64,000 bases of DNA from Bacteroidales bacterium (GCA_017460915.1 JAFUAA010000048.1:62001-126000), one strand, 5' to 3'; counted from the first letter of the stretch, positions 37,907-46,858 are shown. The notes: a model not told the origin generated them from the letters alone. Numbers and translations are program-made.

Positions 37907-39679
37907 ATGACAAACCCAGAAGAAGAAAAAGTCATCCCCCTGGCTCCTTTTGAAGGAGGAAAGGAAAGGAAATCGCTCAATTTCATTGAAGCGAAGGTGG
38001 AAGAAGACCTTGCCAACGGCAAGAACGGCGGTCGCGTGCAGACGCGCTTCCCCCCCGAGCCGAACGGTTATCTCCACATCGGTCATGCCAAGGCCATCTG
38101 CCTCGATTTCGGCATCGCTGCCCAACACGGCGGCGTGTGCAACTTGCGCTTCGACGACACCAATCCCACCAAGGAGAACATGGAATATGTCGATGCCATC
38201 AAAGAGGATATCCAATGGCTTGGCTACCAGTGGGGTAACGAATACTACGCTTCCGATTACTTCCAGCAACTCTGGGATTTTGCCATCGAATTGATAAAAA
38301 GAGGTAAGGCCTACGTCGACGAGCAAAGCAGCGAGGAGATTGCCGCGCAAAAAGGCACGCCCACGCAGCCAGGCATCGAGAGTCCCTATCGCAACCGCCC
38401 CGTTGAGGAGTCGCTGGAGTTGTTCCACAAGATGAACAACGGCGAAATCGGTGAGGGCAAGATGGTGCTTCGCGCCAAAATCGACATGGCCAACCCGAAC
38501 ATGCACTTCCGCGACCCAATCATTTATCGCGTCGTGGATACGCCGCACCACCGCACGGGCACCAAGTGGCACGCCTACCCGATGTACGATTTCGCCCACG
38601 GCGAAAGCGACTACTTCGAAGGTGTCACCCACTCGCTCTGCACCTTGGAGTTTGTGGTGCACCGTCCGCTCTACGACCTCTTCATCGACTGGCTGAAGGA
38701 AATCCGTGGCGAGGGCGACAACATGGACGACAACCGCCCGCGCCAGACCGAGTTCAACAAGCTGAACCTCAATTATATCCTTTTAAGCAAGCGCAACCTG
38801 CTCGTTCTCGTCAACGAGGGCTTGGTGAGCGGCTGGGACGACCCGCGTATGCCCACGATTTGCGGTTTCCGTCGCCGTGGCTACACGCCGAGTGCCATCC
38901 ACAAGTTCATCGACAAGATTGGCTACACCACCTACGACGCCCTCAACGACTTCGCCCTGATGGAGAGCGCCATCCGCGAAGACCTCAACGCCACCGCCAT
39001 CCGCGTGGCCGCTGTGGTCAATCCGGTGAAGCTGGTCATCACCAACTATCCCGAGGGACAAATCGAGGAGATGGAAGCCGTCAACAACCCCGAGGATGAA
39101 ACCGCAGGCAGCCATAAGATTGCCTTCGGTCGCGAGTTGTGGATTGAGAAAGAAGACTTTATGGAAGACGCGCCGAAAAAGTACTTCCGCATGACGCCTG
39201 GCAACGAGGTGCGCCTCAAGAACGCCTACATCGTGAAGTGCACGGGCTGCAAGAAGGACGACAACGGCAAGGTGGTTGAAGTGTATGCCGAGTACGACCC
39301 CGACACGAAGAGCGGTCTGCCCGGTGCCAACCGCAAGGTGAAAGGCACCATCCATTGGGTGAGCTGCGAGCGTTGCCTCGAAGCCGAGGTGCGTATGTAC
39401 GATCGCCTTTGGAAAGTCGAGAATCCGCGCGACGAATTGGCCCGCCTGCAAAACGAAGGCAAGACGGCTCTCGAAGCCATGAAAGAAATGATGAACCCCA
39501 ACTCATTGGAGATCCGTCCCGTGTGCTATGTGGAGGAATACTTGGCCGACACCAAGCCGCTCGACCACTTCCAGTTCCAGCGCATCGGCTATTTCACCGT
39601 CGACAAGGACTGCACGAAAGACCATCTGGTCTTCAACCGCACGGTGGCGCTGAAGGACACTTGGGCGAAAACTATGTAA
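37907..39679 (+). CDS. glnS: Glutamine--tRNA ligase
   Basis: A class I synthetase charging tRNA-Gln. The 590-residue protein has the HIGH motif in PPEPNGYLHIGHAKAI, FRDPIIYRVVDTPHHRTGTK, and the KMSKS-equivalent LLSKRNL (about residue 290), followed by the two-barrel anticodon domain. The ATG at 37907 is placed after the promoter; an upstream in-frame ATG at 37811 would include it. Before the conserved KSLNFIEAKVEEDLANGKNG there is an unusual proline-rich leader (VIPLAPFEGGKER) encoded by a GC-rich inverted repeat. Its presence means Gln-tRNA is probably made directly. Confidence 0.96.
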   Translation: MTNPEEEKVIPLAPFEGGKERKSLNFIEAKVEEDLANGKNGGRVQTRFPPEPNGYLHIGHAKAICLDFGIAAQHGGVCNLRFDDTNPTKENMEYVDAIKEDIQWLGYQWGNEYYASDYFQQLWDFAIELIKRGKAYVDEQSSEEIAAQKGTPTQPGIESPYRNRPVEESLELFHKMNNGEIGEGKMVLRAKIDMANPNMHFRDPIIYRVVDTPHHRTGTKWHAYPMYDFAHGESDYFEGVTHSLCTLEFVVHRPLYDLFIDWLKEIRGEGDNMDDNRPRQTEFNKLNLNYILLSKRNLLVLVNEGLVSGWDDPRMPTICGFRRRGYTPSAIHKFIDKIGYTTYDALNDFALMESAIREDLNATAIRVAAVVNPVKLVITNYPEGQIEEMEAVNNPEDETAGSHKIAFGRELWIEKEDFMEDAPKKYFRMTPGNEVRLKNAYIVKCTGCKKDDNGKVVEVYAEYDPDTKSGLPGANRKVKGTIHWVSCERCLEAEVRMYDRLWKVENPRDELARLQNEGKTALEAMKEMMNPNSLEIRPVCYVEEYLADTKPLDHFQFQRIGYFTVDKDCTKDHLVFNRTVALKDTWAKTM

Positions 39680-39688
39680 AACAGGTTT

Positions 39689-39716
39689 GTAGAGATGTAG
39701 CGCGCTACGTCTCTAC
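39689..39716. repeat. 28-bp palindrome (GTAGAGAC family) after glnS
   Basis: GTAGAGATGTAGCG mirrored by CGCTACGTCTCTAC with one mismatch; 9 bp after the glnS stop. Inner half identical to the copy at 20954-20981. Confidence 0.85.
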
Positions 39717-39762
39717 TGAGAAACGACAATGTAATTTGTAATCATCTTGAATTCATTGTTCT

Positions 39763-39792
39763 GTGGAGGCGGAGTGCACACCGTCTCCACAT
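39763..39792. repeat. Imperfect palindrome GTGGAG type
   Basis: GTGGAGGCGG and CCGTCTCCAC face each other across GTGCAC; related in sequence to the GTAGAGACG family but diverged. Confidence 0.55.
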
Positions 39793-39795
39793 CTT

Positions 39796-39829
39796 TTTTG
39801 CCCAATTCGGACAATAATCGTACTTTTGC
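39796..39829 (+). promoter_or_regulatory. Promoter of the OstA-like gene
   Basis: TTTTG (39796-39800) and TACTTTTGC (39821-39829), 20 nt apart, 16 nt before the ATG. Confidence 0.65.
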
Positions 39830-39845
39830 ACGTTATTTCATCGTA

Positions 39846-41492
39846 ATGAAGACAAAAGTTCCGCTCATAGTTTCCTTTTTCCTCTTGTTGTCGCAATGTG
39901 TTGTGGCTCAGGAGCAAGACACTGTGCAGCGGAAGAAAACCCGCATCCACATTGAGCATTACGACGTGGCCACCTTCTCAAAAAGCATGGGCGACATGCA
40001 ACGGCTCATTGGTCATGTGAAGATGCGCCACGACTCGGCCTATTTCTTCTGTGACTCGGCTTATTTCTACGAGAAAACCAACAACTTCAACGCTTTCCAG
40101 AATGTGCATATCATCGTCAACGACAGCGTGGAAATCTTTAGTGACTTGCTTGATTATGATGGCGATACACGCTTTGCGGAGTTCTTCAATAATGTAAGGC
40201 TTAGGGATGATTCCACGATGCTTTACACTGAGTATCTGACTTACGACCGCAATTTGCATCTGGCCAGTTATCCCGACAGTGCGACAACAGTGCGCGGCGA
40301 CAAGACCCTGAGAAGCCATTACGGATATTATCGCGACCGACTCAAGGAGTTTTCGTTTTTCGAGAGTGTGGAGGTTACCAGCCCGAAATACCAGATGTAT
40401 ACTGACACCTTGTTTTATAATACCAACATTGAGAAAATGTGGTTTCAAGGTCCGACGACCATTGTCAACAAGGAGAGTGTTTTGGATGGCGAGCATGGCT
40501 ATTATCTTGTGGATGAGGACATTGCTTTTTTGGACAAACGACCAGTGATGCACAACGAGACCCAGCGGATAAAGTCGGACTCGATGTTCTACAACCGTAA
40601 CATCGGCTTGGCCAAGGCTTACGACCATGTCGATATGATTGACACCTCATATAAGGTCGTCATGCGCGGCGATTACATCGAGATGTGGGAAAACCGAGGC
40701 TTTAGCTTTGCCACCGACAGCGCTTATGCAATCAGTTACGATGGCGGAGATTCACTTTACATCCACGGCGACACGTTGTTTATGCACTTCGACAAAAAAA
40801 AGGAGGAAGTCGAGAAACTCATCGCGCGGCGCAATGTGCGGTTCTTCAAAAGCGACATGCAAGGCAAATGCGACACCTTGACCTATTTGATGGCCGACTC
40901 CACCATCCGGATGCGCGTCAACCCCATCCTTTGGGCCGAGGACAGCCAAATGACCGGCACCGACATCGACATCAAGTTGAAAGACCATAACATCGAATGG
41001 GTGCTGCAAAAAGGCAACGGCTTCATCATCTCGAAGGATACAATCGAAGGCTTCAACCAAATCAAGGGTGCCGATATCACCTCGCTCTTCCGCAAGGGCA
41101 ACATCCATCGCGTCAATGTGGATGGCACCAAGGCCGAGACTATCTATTGGATTCGCGATGATGACGGCTCGCTCATCGGCATCGATGTCTCCGATTCGGA
41201 GACCATGGTCATCGAGATGGAAAACCAGTCGATTTCCATCATCAAGGGATTCAAGAGCATCAACGAAACGATGTATCCCGAGGAAGATTTGAAGGAGTCG
41301 GCGCGCTATCTGCCTGGTTTTAAGTGGCACGATGACGCCCGTCCCAAGGACAGGGACGACATCTTCCGCCTCGTGGAGGTCGAAATGCCGCAAACGGTTT
41401 CCGAATCGCCAATCTCGGAAGCCTCAGAGGAAACATCGAAAGAAACGGAGGAAACGCAACCGAAGCGGCATAGGGCGAAAAGGGGAGAATAA
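39846..41492 (+). CDS. OstA-like protein (LptA/LptD N-terminal domain family)
   Basis: A 548-residue exported protein (signal KVPLIVSFFLLLSQCVVAQ). The body is made of repeated short beta-units such as VKMRHDSAYFFCDSAYFYEK, VNDSVEIFSDLLDYDGDTR and ADSTIRMRVNPILWAEDSQM, the pattern of the OstA beta-jellyroll used in lipopolysaccharide transport across the periplasm. Bacteroidetes keep this as a separate OstA-like protein. The C-terminus is a low-complexity Ser/Glu and basic tail. The ATG at 39846 follows the promoter directly. The 3' end overlaps the decayed Abi gene on the opposite strand. Confidence 0.85.
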   Translation: MKTKVPLIVSFFLLLSQCVVAQEQDTVQRKKTRIHIEHYDVATFSKSMGDMQRLIGHVKMRHDSAYFFCDSAYFYEKTNNFNAFQNVHIIVNDSVEIFSDLLDYDGDTRFAEFFNNVRLRDDSTMLYTEYLTYDRNLHLASYPDSATTVRGDKTLRSHYGYYRDRLKEFSFFESVEVTSPKYQMYTDTLFYNTNIEKMWFQGPTTIVNKESVLDGEHGYYLVDEDIAFLDKRPVMHNETQRIKSDSMFYNRNIGLAKAYDHVDMIDTSYKVVMRGDYIEMWENRGFSFATDSAYAISYDGGDSLYIHGDTLFMHFDKKKEEVEKLIARRNVRFFKSDMQGKCDTLTYLMADSTIRMRVNPILWAEDSQMTGTDIDIKLKDHNIEWVLQKGNGFIISKDTIEGFNQIKGADITSLFRKGNIHRVNVDGTKAETIYWIRDDDGSLIGIDVSDSETMVIEMENQSISIIKGFKSINETMYPEEDLKESARYLPGFKWHDDARPKDRDDIFRLVEVEMPQTVSESPISEASEETSKETEETQPKRHRAKRGE

Positions 41493-42163
41493 GACTTCAA
41501 CTTCGTAATTTTATTCATCACAATATCGGGCATCACGTCAAGGCCAAAGAAGAGTTCGTTCTTATTGTAACCCAAAAATGAGATGTATTTCAGGATTAGG
41601 GCATAATTGGTTTGGACATACACCATGCTTTTTCTTCCCGTCGCATCAAAACAGATGGGCTCGTGGTGGGCAATCCTGTTTCGGAATTGCTTGATTTGTT
41701 GTAACTCTTTGTAAATGGCTTTTTGACCCAAACCAGTTTGACGGTTAGGGAAAATCTGTAATAGCGTTTGGCTACCAAGTCGAAATGGAACTTTGTTAAA
41801 CATGTAGGTTCAAAATCCGAAACTTACCGATGACACGACCTTGTCGGGCGTGTATTTGTTATTGCTGACCGTTTCGTTGATATTCTGCAATACATCTTTC
41901 TGTTGTGGGCAATGTTCAAGCATTCCGCCTGCCTGTAATTGATGGAAAATCCAGTCGGTGTCATTGAACACAATGGTGTAATGATTGTTGACGGCATTGC
42001 GCAATACGATTTCAAACACGTTCAAGACACTGTAGAATTTTTGGCACAATTTGACATTATGACGATAAAGTGTCAAGGCTTTATTGTGGTTCCCATTGCA
42101 GACCTTCCTGTATTTGTTGAGCCTTGCAGCAGAAAAAGCGACCTCAAAATCAGGATATATCAT
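41306..42163 (-). pseudogene. Abi-like (abortive infection) gene with a UGA stop
   Basis: Two pieces in the same frame: 41810-42163 (MIYPDFEVAFSAARLNKYRK to VSSVSFGF) and 41306-41803 (MFNKVPFRLGSQTLLQIFPN onward) are joined by a TGA at 41810-41812 and codons T-Y. A TGG tryptophan would give SFGFWTYMF, which is normal for this family. The second piece carries the HEPN-type RNRIAHHEPI (R-x4-H), thought to form an RNase site. The C-terminal 60 residues are antisense to the OstA-like gene and do not look like family sequence, so the end is also altered. Probably a recently inactivated defence gene. Confidence 0.75.
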
Positions 42164-42205
42164 TTTTTTTGCGGATTAATTGTCACTTGATTGAAATAAA
42201 ATATC

Positions 42206-42214
42206 TATCTTTGC
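42206..42214 (+). promoter_or_regulatory. gpmA promoter -7 element
   Basis: TATCTTTGC, with TTGA at 42187-42190. It leaves a leader of about 110 nt before gpmA. Confidence 0.6.
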
Positions 42215-42224
42215 AGCGTAATCC

Positions 42225-42263
42225 CTCGGAGTCCCTGTTTGAAAAGACAAACTTCGAGGTTTA
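42225..42263 (+). other. Possible hairpin in the gpmA leader
   Basis: CCTCG (42225) pairs with CGAGG near 42259, and GTTTG with CAAAC inside, around AAAAGA. This could be a leader RNA structure; no known riboswitch class is recognised. Confidence 0.35.
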
Positions 42264-42329
42264 GTTTTATTAGATACTTGCAAAGATAAGTAAGTTTTTG
42301 ATATTGACGAATCTAAAGTTACGAGAAAT

Positions 42330-43076
42330 ATGAAAAAACTGATTTTAATCCGTCACGGAGAAAGTGAATGGAACAAACTGAACCTCTTTACGGGGTGGAC
42401 CAATGTGGACCTTTCGGAAAAAGGCGTCGAAGAAGCCAAGGAAGCTGGCAAGGTGATGAAAGAGAACGGCTACAAGCCTGAAATCTGCTTCACCTCCTAC
42501 CTGAAGCGCGCCATCAAGACCCTGAATCTCGCCCTCGAAGCCATGGACATGGACTGGCTGCCGGTCTATAAGTCGTGGCGCCTCAACGAGAAGTCGTATG
42601 GCCAATTGCAAGGTCTCGACAAGAAGATGACCGCCGAGAAATACGGCGATGAGCAAGTGCGCCTGTGGCGCCGCGCCTTCGACGTGCGTCCGCCCGCGCT
42701 GGAGATGAACGACCCCAAAAGCCCCCGCATGGACCCTCGCTATGCCGAGCTCACCGACGAGCAAATCCCGCTCACCGAAGCCCTCTGCGACACCATTGAT
42801 CGTGTGATGCCTTATTACGAGAACAACATCATGAAGGCCTTCGAGAACCACGACCAAGTGCTGGTGGTGGCCCACGGCAACAGCCTGCGTGGTGTGGTGA
42901 AGGTGCTGAAGGGCATGACAAATGACGAAATCATCGCATTCAACATCCCGACGGGCATCCCGTATGTCTTCGAGTTCGACGACCAGATGAAGCTCCAAAA
43001 GGATTTCTTCCTCGGCGACCCCGAGAAGGTGGCCGCGCTGATGGCCGCCGTCGCCAACCAAGGCAAGGCGAAATAA
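42330..43076 (+). CDS. gpmA: 2,3-bisphosphoglycerate-dependent phosphoglycerate mutase
   Basis: A glycolytic enzyme converting 3- to 2-phosphoglycerate. The 248-residue protein shows LIRHGESEWNKLNLFTGW with the phospho-histidine, SYLKRAIKTL, WRLNEKSYGQLQGLDK, and the second histidine in VAHGNSLRGV. Typical length. It has its own promoter with a long leader, and a strong palindromic terminator follows. Confidence 0.97.
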   Translation: MKKLILIRHGESEWNKLNLFTGWTNVDLSEKGVEEAKEAGKVMKENGYKPEICFTSYLKRAIKTLNLALEAMDMDWLPVYKSWRLNEKSYGQLQGLDKKMTAEKYGDEQVRLWRRAFDVRPPALEMNDPKSPRMDPRYAELTDEQIPLTEALCDTIDRVMPYYENNIMKAFENHDQVLVVAHGNSLRGVVKVLKGMTNDEIIAFNIPTGIPYVFEFDDQMKLQKDFFLGDPEKVAALMAAVANQGKAK

Positions 43077-43086
43077 ATGTCTGTTT

Positions 43087-43114
43087 GTAGAGACGCATTG
43101 CATGCGTTTCAAAG
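43087..43114. repeat. 28-bp palindrome, degenerate copy (GTAGAGAC family)
   Basis: GTAGAGACGCATTG is intact, but the right half (CATGCGTTTCAAAG) has several changes from the palindrome. 10 bp after the gpmA stop. Confidence 0.7.
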
Positions 43115-43152
43115 AAGGGAAACAAATCTACCACAAATCTGTAACAAATAAG

Positions 43153-43186
43153 AATCGGTCGACGAGGAATTCCTCGTCGACCGATT
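43153..43186. terminator. 34-bp perfect palindrome, shared terminator
   Basis: AATCGGTCGACGAGGAA mirrored by TTCCTCGTCGACCGATT with no mismatch, centred at 43169/43170, between convergent gpmA and the Omp85-like gene. There is no long U-tract, but the stem is very stable. Confidence 0.75.
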
Positions 43187-43235
43187 GTCTTATACTATTT
43201 ATGTAAGATTTTTGTCAGATTTGTTTCCGAAAAAA

Positions 43236-44582
43236 TCAGAAAACATAGTTAAACCCAATAAACGTCTTCAGTTTCTCGCCGTCGCGTTTGTCTAAGGCCT
43301 TGCCCAAATCGACGGAAACGACCAAGTTGCGATTCATAATGAGCTTCAAACCGCATCCGGCAGCCATGTGAATGCCATCTTTTTGGCCGCTGTAATAGAT
43401 ATGATAGGCTTCCGTTGTGGTTGTTTCTGCCGTCATCATCACCTCCTCACGGAAGGGTTGTATCACAGCGCCCGCGTCGAAGAAAGGATTCAAGGCCACT
43501 TGCCAGTTCTGGTTGATGAACTGGAAGCCGACGATGCGCCAGCGCATTTCCAAGTTGCCGAAAGCAAAGCCCTCGCCAAGCACACCGTTGCGGTTGACGC
43601 CGCGCATGGTCACGCTGCCGCCCAAGCCTTCGGTGTACATCTTTTGGAAAAACATGGTATTCAGGTTGTTGATTATATACCAAGGCGTGTTGCCGACGAT
43701 GCAATGCTGCAATCCCAAACGATAGGCGAAGGTGAGTTTGTCGCGATAGACGGGGATGTAATGCCGCCATAAGACTGTCTCGCTCAGGTTGTTATAGGCG
43801 TTGTTGCCTCCTAACCAATCGGTGGAGCCGACAAAAGTGTATTCAGCATAAAAGCCTCGTGTCGGGTCGCTGTTGTGGTCGCGGCTGTCATAGATGAGGC
43901 CAAGGCGCAGTTGCGCAGTGCTGCCGCCGTGGGCCTCGTCTTCCTTGATGACGCCAGCGTTCACATAATCCTCATACAAGGTCTTTTGGCCTTCATAACT
44001 TTCCAAGTTGATACGGTCAACCTTGGTGTGGTAATATGCCAAACCAGCCGTCCAATAAAGGTTCGGCACATGGAAGAATGGCCTCTGCATACTGCCCACA
44101 AAACGGAATTGGTTGCGGTTGAGGAAATGATAGCCGCTCTTGATGCCTTCCAAATCGGCGTATGGGTCGAACGTGCTGGCCTTGAAGCCGTTGAAGCCGA
44201 AGAACTCGTATTTCTTGGCGTAGAAATAGGTCACGTCGAAGAAGAGTTTCGTGTCCTTCACCATGTAGGGCATATCGCTGTAGAAGCGGAACACGCCTGA
44301 GCCTTTCGTGTAGCGCGAGGCCTCCACGTTGAACTTGTAGTTGTACTTGGGATAGCGCGAGCCGTCGCCGTAGTTGAAGATGTCGCAGCAAAGGCCGTAT
44401 TGGAAGCCCAGGTCGGCATCGAAGCCCACCACGGGCAGCGGTCCAAAGTTCCAGCCTTTCTTGATGATTTCGCCGTTTTCGTTGTAGGTCTTTTCTTTCT
44501 TGGCTTTCTTTTTCTGTTCGCCTTGCGCGAAGCCGCCTATCGTGAGGACTAGGATGAGCAGTAGAAGGATCGTTTTTTTCAT
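43236..44582 (-). CDS. BamA/TamA-like (Omp85 superfamily) outer-membrane barrel
   Basis: A 448-residue protein with signal MKKTILLLLILVLTIGGFAQ, a basic linker (EQKKKAKKEK) and many alternating aromatic beta-strands (GLCCDIFNYGDGSRYPKYNY, LRLGLIYDSRDHNSDPTRGF) and a final strand ending in Phe (KTFIGFNYVF), the outer-membrane targeting signature. The RDHNSDPTRGFYAEYTF block corresponds to the Omp85 surface-antigen repeat. No POTRA domains, so it is one of the short barrel-only Bacteroidetes members; substrate unknown. Confidence 0.82.
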   Translation of the reverse strand: MKKTILLLLILVLTIGGFAQGEQKKKAKKEKTYNENGEIIKKGWNFGPLPVVGFDADLGFQYGLCCDIFNYGDGSRYPKYNYKFNVEASRYTKGSGVFRFYSDMPYMVKDTKLFFDVTYFYAKKYEFFGFNGFKASTFDPYADLEGIKSGYHFLNRNQFRFVGSMQRPFFHVPNLYWTAGLAYYHTKVDRINLESYEGQKTLYEDYVNAGVIKEDEAHGGSTAQLRLGLIYDSRDHNSDPTRGFYAEYTFVGSTDWLGGNNAYNNLSETVLWRHYIPVYRDKLTFAYRLGLQHCIVGNTPWYIINNLNTMFFQKMYTEGLGGSVTMRGVNRNGVLGEGFAFGNLEMRWRIVGFQFINQNWQVALNPFFDAGAVIQPFREEVMMTAETTTTEAYHIYYSGQKDGIHMAAGCGLKLIMNRNLVVSVDLGKALDKRDGEKLKTFIGFNYVF

Positions 44583-44619
44583 ATTGCAACTCTTTTTGAA
44601 ATATTGATAATCATTTGTT

Positions 44620-44779
44620 TAACTACAGATTTGACAGATTTGTATCCAAAAAACTATGAGGTCGCAAGCTCCCGATGTATACAGATTTGCTGTCGCCGCC
44701 AGGAATCTGTGAAATAGACGCTTGCGTCACCAAATTGATTTGTAGGCTATCTGTTTCATCTGTGTAGTCTGTAGTTAAT
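44620..44779. repeat. MITE-like structured repeat, ACTACAGA type
   Basis: Terminal inverted arms of 11 bp (44620-44630, TTAACTACAGA; 44769-44779). Inside: CAGATT (44683-44688) with AATCTG (44705-44710), and GACGC-TT-GCGTC (44718-44729). No coding gene; it fills the space between the divergent Omp85-like and mntP genes. Confidence 0.7.
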
Positions 44780-44825
44780 AAATAGCAAAAATAAAAAATA
44801 ATGTAATCCACAAATGAAAAAACAC

Positions 44826-44833
44826 TATATTTG
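44826..44833 (+). promoter_or_regulatory. mntP promoter -7 element
   Basis: TATATTTG 19 nt before the mntP ATG; leader too short for a manganese riboswitch. Confidence 0.5.
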
Positions 44834-44852
44834 TAAACCAAATCAATACACG

Positions 44853-45422
44853 ATGAATTTCCTTGAACTGTTGTTGATAGCCTTGGGTGTGTCGATGGAT
44901 GCTTTTTCGGTGTCCATTTGTAAGGGGTTGACTACCAAGCGCTTTTCCTTGCGCATGGCCTTGACTTGCGGATTGTGGTTTGGCTCGTTCCAAGCCTTGA
45001 TGCCTGTTGTTGGCTATTGTTTGGGCTCGCAGTTTGCACGTTTCGTCGAGTCCATCGACCATTGGATTGCCTTTGGTTTGCTCTTCTTGATAGGCGCCAA
45101 TATGATTCGCGAGGCGTTTTCGAAAAAAGAAAGTGAGTCGCACAACAGTTCCCTCAGTTTCAGAACCATGTTCTTTTTGGCTGTCGCCACCAGCATCGAT
45201 GCTATGGCGGTGGGCGTTTCGTTTGCTTGCATCCAAGTGAAAATCTGGTCGTCGGTACTCGTCATAGGCATCACAACGTTTCTCTTCTCGGTTTTGGGCG
45301 TGAAAATCGGTAATGTCTTTGGCTCGAAGTTTGAGAAATCGGCAACAATTTTCGGAGGTATTATATTGATTGTCATCGGATTGAAGATTTTGTTGGAGCA
45401 TTTGGGCGTGATTGCCTTTTGA
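44853..45422 (+). CDS. mntP: Manganese efflux pump MntP
   Basis: A 189-residue inner-membrane protein with six spans. Family signatures: [20 protein letters not shown] (first repeat) and [20 protein letters not shown] (second), containing the two conserved Asp residues of the metal path. It exports Mn2+ to avoid intoxication. The ATG at 44853 ([12 protein letters not shown]) is the family start; the extension from 44814 overlaps the promoter. Confidence 0.93.
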   Translation: MNFLELLLIALGVSMDAFSVSICKGLTTKRFSLRMALTCGLWFGSFQALMPVVGYCLGSQFARFVESIDHWIAFGLLFLIGANMIREAFSKKESESHNSSLSFRTMFFLAVATSIDAMAVGVSFACIQVKIWSSVLVIGITTFLFSVLGVKIGNVFGSKFEKSATIFGGIILIVIGLKILLEHLGVIAF

Positions 45423-45473
45423 GCAAAAAGAAAAAACAGAAAAACATTTTGCGCACCGTATCAAAAAAATGTG

Positions 45474-45482
45474 TACTTTTGC
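45474..45482 (+). promoter_or_regulatory. tRNA-Pro promoter -7 element
   Basis: TACTTTTGC, ending 14 nt before the mature tRNA 5' end. Confidence 0.65.
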
Positions 45483-45496
45483 AGCGCAAAACGGTT

Positions 45497-45570
45497 CGGG
45501 ATGTAGCGCAGCCCGGTAGCGCGCTTCGTTCGGGACGAAGAGGCCGCAAGTTCGAATCTTGTCATCCCGA
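45497..45570 (+). tRNA. tRNA-Pro (anticodon CGG)
   Basis: A 74-nt cloverleaf. The acceptor CGGGATG (45497-45503) pairs with CATCCCG (45563-45569) with discriminator A. D-arm contains AGCGCAGCCCGGTAGCGC. Anticodon stem CTTCG/CGAAG closes the 7-nt loop TTCGGGA with CGG at positions 34-36. T-arm CAAG-TTCGAAT-CTTG. CCA is not encoded. Confidence 0.95.
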
Positions 45571-45579
45571 CTTTGTCGA

Positions 45580-45609
45580 TACCAGCTTGATTTTCAGGCT
45601 GGTTTTTTT
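45580..45609 (+). terminator. Terminator after tRNA-Pro
   Basis: ACCAGC and GCTGGT pair around TTGATTTTCAG and are followed by seven T residues. The U32 gene's start (45614) follows directly, so its expression may depend on read-through. Confidence 0.85.
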
Positions 45610-45613
45610 CATA

Positions 45614-46858
45614 ATGTCTATGAAACCAACCATCGAGATCATGGCTCCCGTGGGTTCCTACGAGGCCTTGGCAGCCGCCATACAAGCCAGTGCCGGCAGC
45701 GTTTATTTCGGCATTGGCAAACTCAACATGCGCTCGCGCTCGGCGAAAAACTTTAATCTGGACGACTTGCGCCAAATTGCCGAAACGTGCAATGAAAATG
45801 GCGTAAAGAGTTATGTCACAGTCAATACGGTGATTTACGACGAGGAGATGGACGAGATGCATCAACTCCTTGACGCGATTAAGGCCAACGGCATTTCGGC
45901 CATCATCGCCTCCGACCAAAGTGTCATCCAGTACGCCCGACAAATCGGCGTGGAGGTACACATGTCCACGCAATGCAACATCACCAATCTGGAGGCGGTG
46001 CGCTATTATTCCCAATTTGCCGACGTGATGGTAACCGCCCGCGAACTGAACATCGACCAAGTGCAGCATATCACCGAACAAATTGAAAAACAGCAGATTC
46101 GCGGACCACATGGCAACTTGGTGCGTATCGAGGTGTTTTGTCACGGTGCGTTGTGCATGGCTATTTCGGGCAAGTGCAATTTGAGCCAAGACGTGTTCAA
46201 TTCTTCATCCAACCGAGGGGCTTGTCTGCAACTCTGTCGTCGCAGTTACGACGTGCGCGAACGCGAGGAAGGCTACGAGCTGATGCTTGACAATGAATAC
46301 ATTATGTCGCCCAAAGACCTTTGCACTTTGCCGTTCTTGGACAAAGTTTTGGATGCTGGAGTAGAAGTTTTGAAAATCGAAGGGCGCGGCCGCTCGCCTG
46401 AATACACCAAGGTGACGGTGCAGGTGTATAGCGAAGCCATCAAGGCCATTCAGGAAGGCAGTTTCACGCAGGTGAAAATCGATGCGTGGATGGAGCGCTT
46501 GCGCAGCGTCTATAACCGTGGTTTCTGGGATGGCTATTATCTGGGTCGGCGCACCTTCGAATGGTCGGAGAAATACGGCTCGTTGGCCATACAGACCAAG
46601 GAATATATAGGACTTATCACCAACTATTACAGTAAGTTAGGCGTGGCCGAAATCCGAATGGACTCTGGTGAGCTCAGCCTCGGCGACCCGATTATGATCA
46701 TCGGTCCGACGACAGGCGTCTACGAGGACACGCTCAGCGAAATCCGCGTGGATTTGGGCGCAGTGCCAAAGACCGTCAAGGGCGAATATTGTTCCATTCC
46801 CGTGAAATCGTTGGTCAGACGAGGGGACAAGGTTTATAAGGTAGTTTCCTCTTTGTAG
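45614..46858 (+). CDS. U32 family peptidase (RlhA/YegQ-like)
   Basis: A 414-residue protein of the U32 family, now linked mainly to RNA or cofactor hydroxylation (RlhA, TrhP) rather than proteolysis. Key features: APVGSYEALAAAIQASAGSV, MSTQCNITN, the cysteine cluster EVFCHGALCMAISGKCNLSQ with NRGACLQLCRR (probable iron-sulphur ligands), and KIEGRGRSPEYT. The extension back to 45419 would run through tRNA-Pro, so ATG 45614 (or 45620) is the start. No separate promoter was seen. Substrate cannot be set from the sequence. Confidence 0.88.
   Translation: MSMKPTIEIMAPVGSYEALAAAIQASAGSVYFGIGKLNMRSRSAKNFNLDDLRQIAETCNENGVKSYVTVNTVIYDEEMDEMHQLLDAIKANGISAIIASDQSVIQYARQIGVEVHMSTQCNITNLEAVRYYSQFADVMVTARELNIDQVQHITEQIEKQQIRGPHGNLVRIEVFCHGALCMAISGKCNLSQDVFNSSSNRGACLQLCRRSYDVREREEGYELMLDNEYIMSPKDLCTLPFLDKVLDAGVEVLKIEGRGRSPEYTKVTVQVYSEAIKAIQEGSFTQVKIDAWMERLRSVYNRGFWDGYYLGRRTFEWSEKYGSLAIQTKEYIGLITNYYSKLGVAEIRMDSGELSLGDPIMIIGPTTGVYEDTLSEIRVDLGAVPKTVKGEYCSIPVKSLVRRGDKVYKVVSSL

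Noticed and set aside
41810..41812. UGA read as tryptophan (recoded genetic code)
   Set aside because: All housekeeping genes use UGA as a stop (for example pfkA, purC and uppP ends) and no other internal UGA at tryptophan positions was seen.
44826..44852. Manganese (yybP-ykoY) riboswitch before mntP
   Set aside because: Only about 20 nt separate promoter and ATG, too short for the aptamer.
45419..45613. N-terminal extension of the U32 protein
   Set aside because: This stretch contains tRNA-Pro and its terminator; translation must start at 45614 or 45620.
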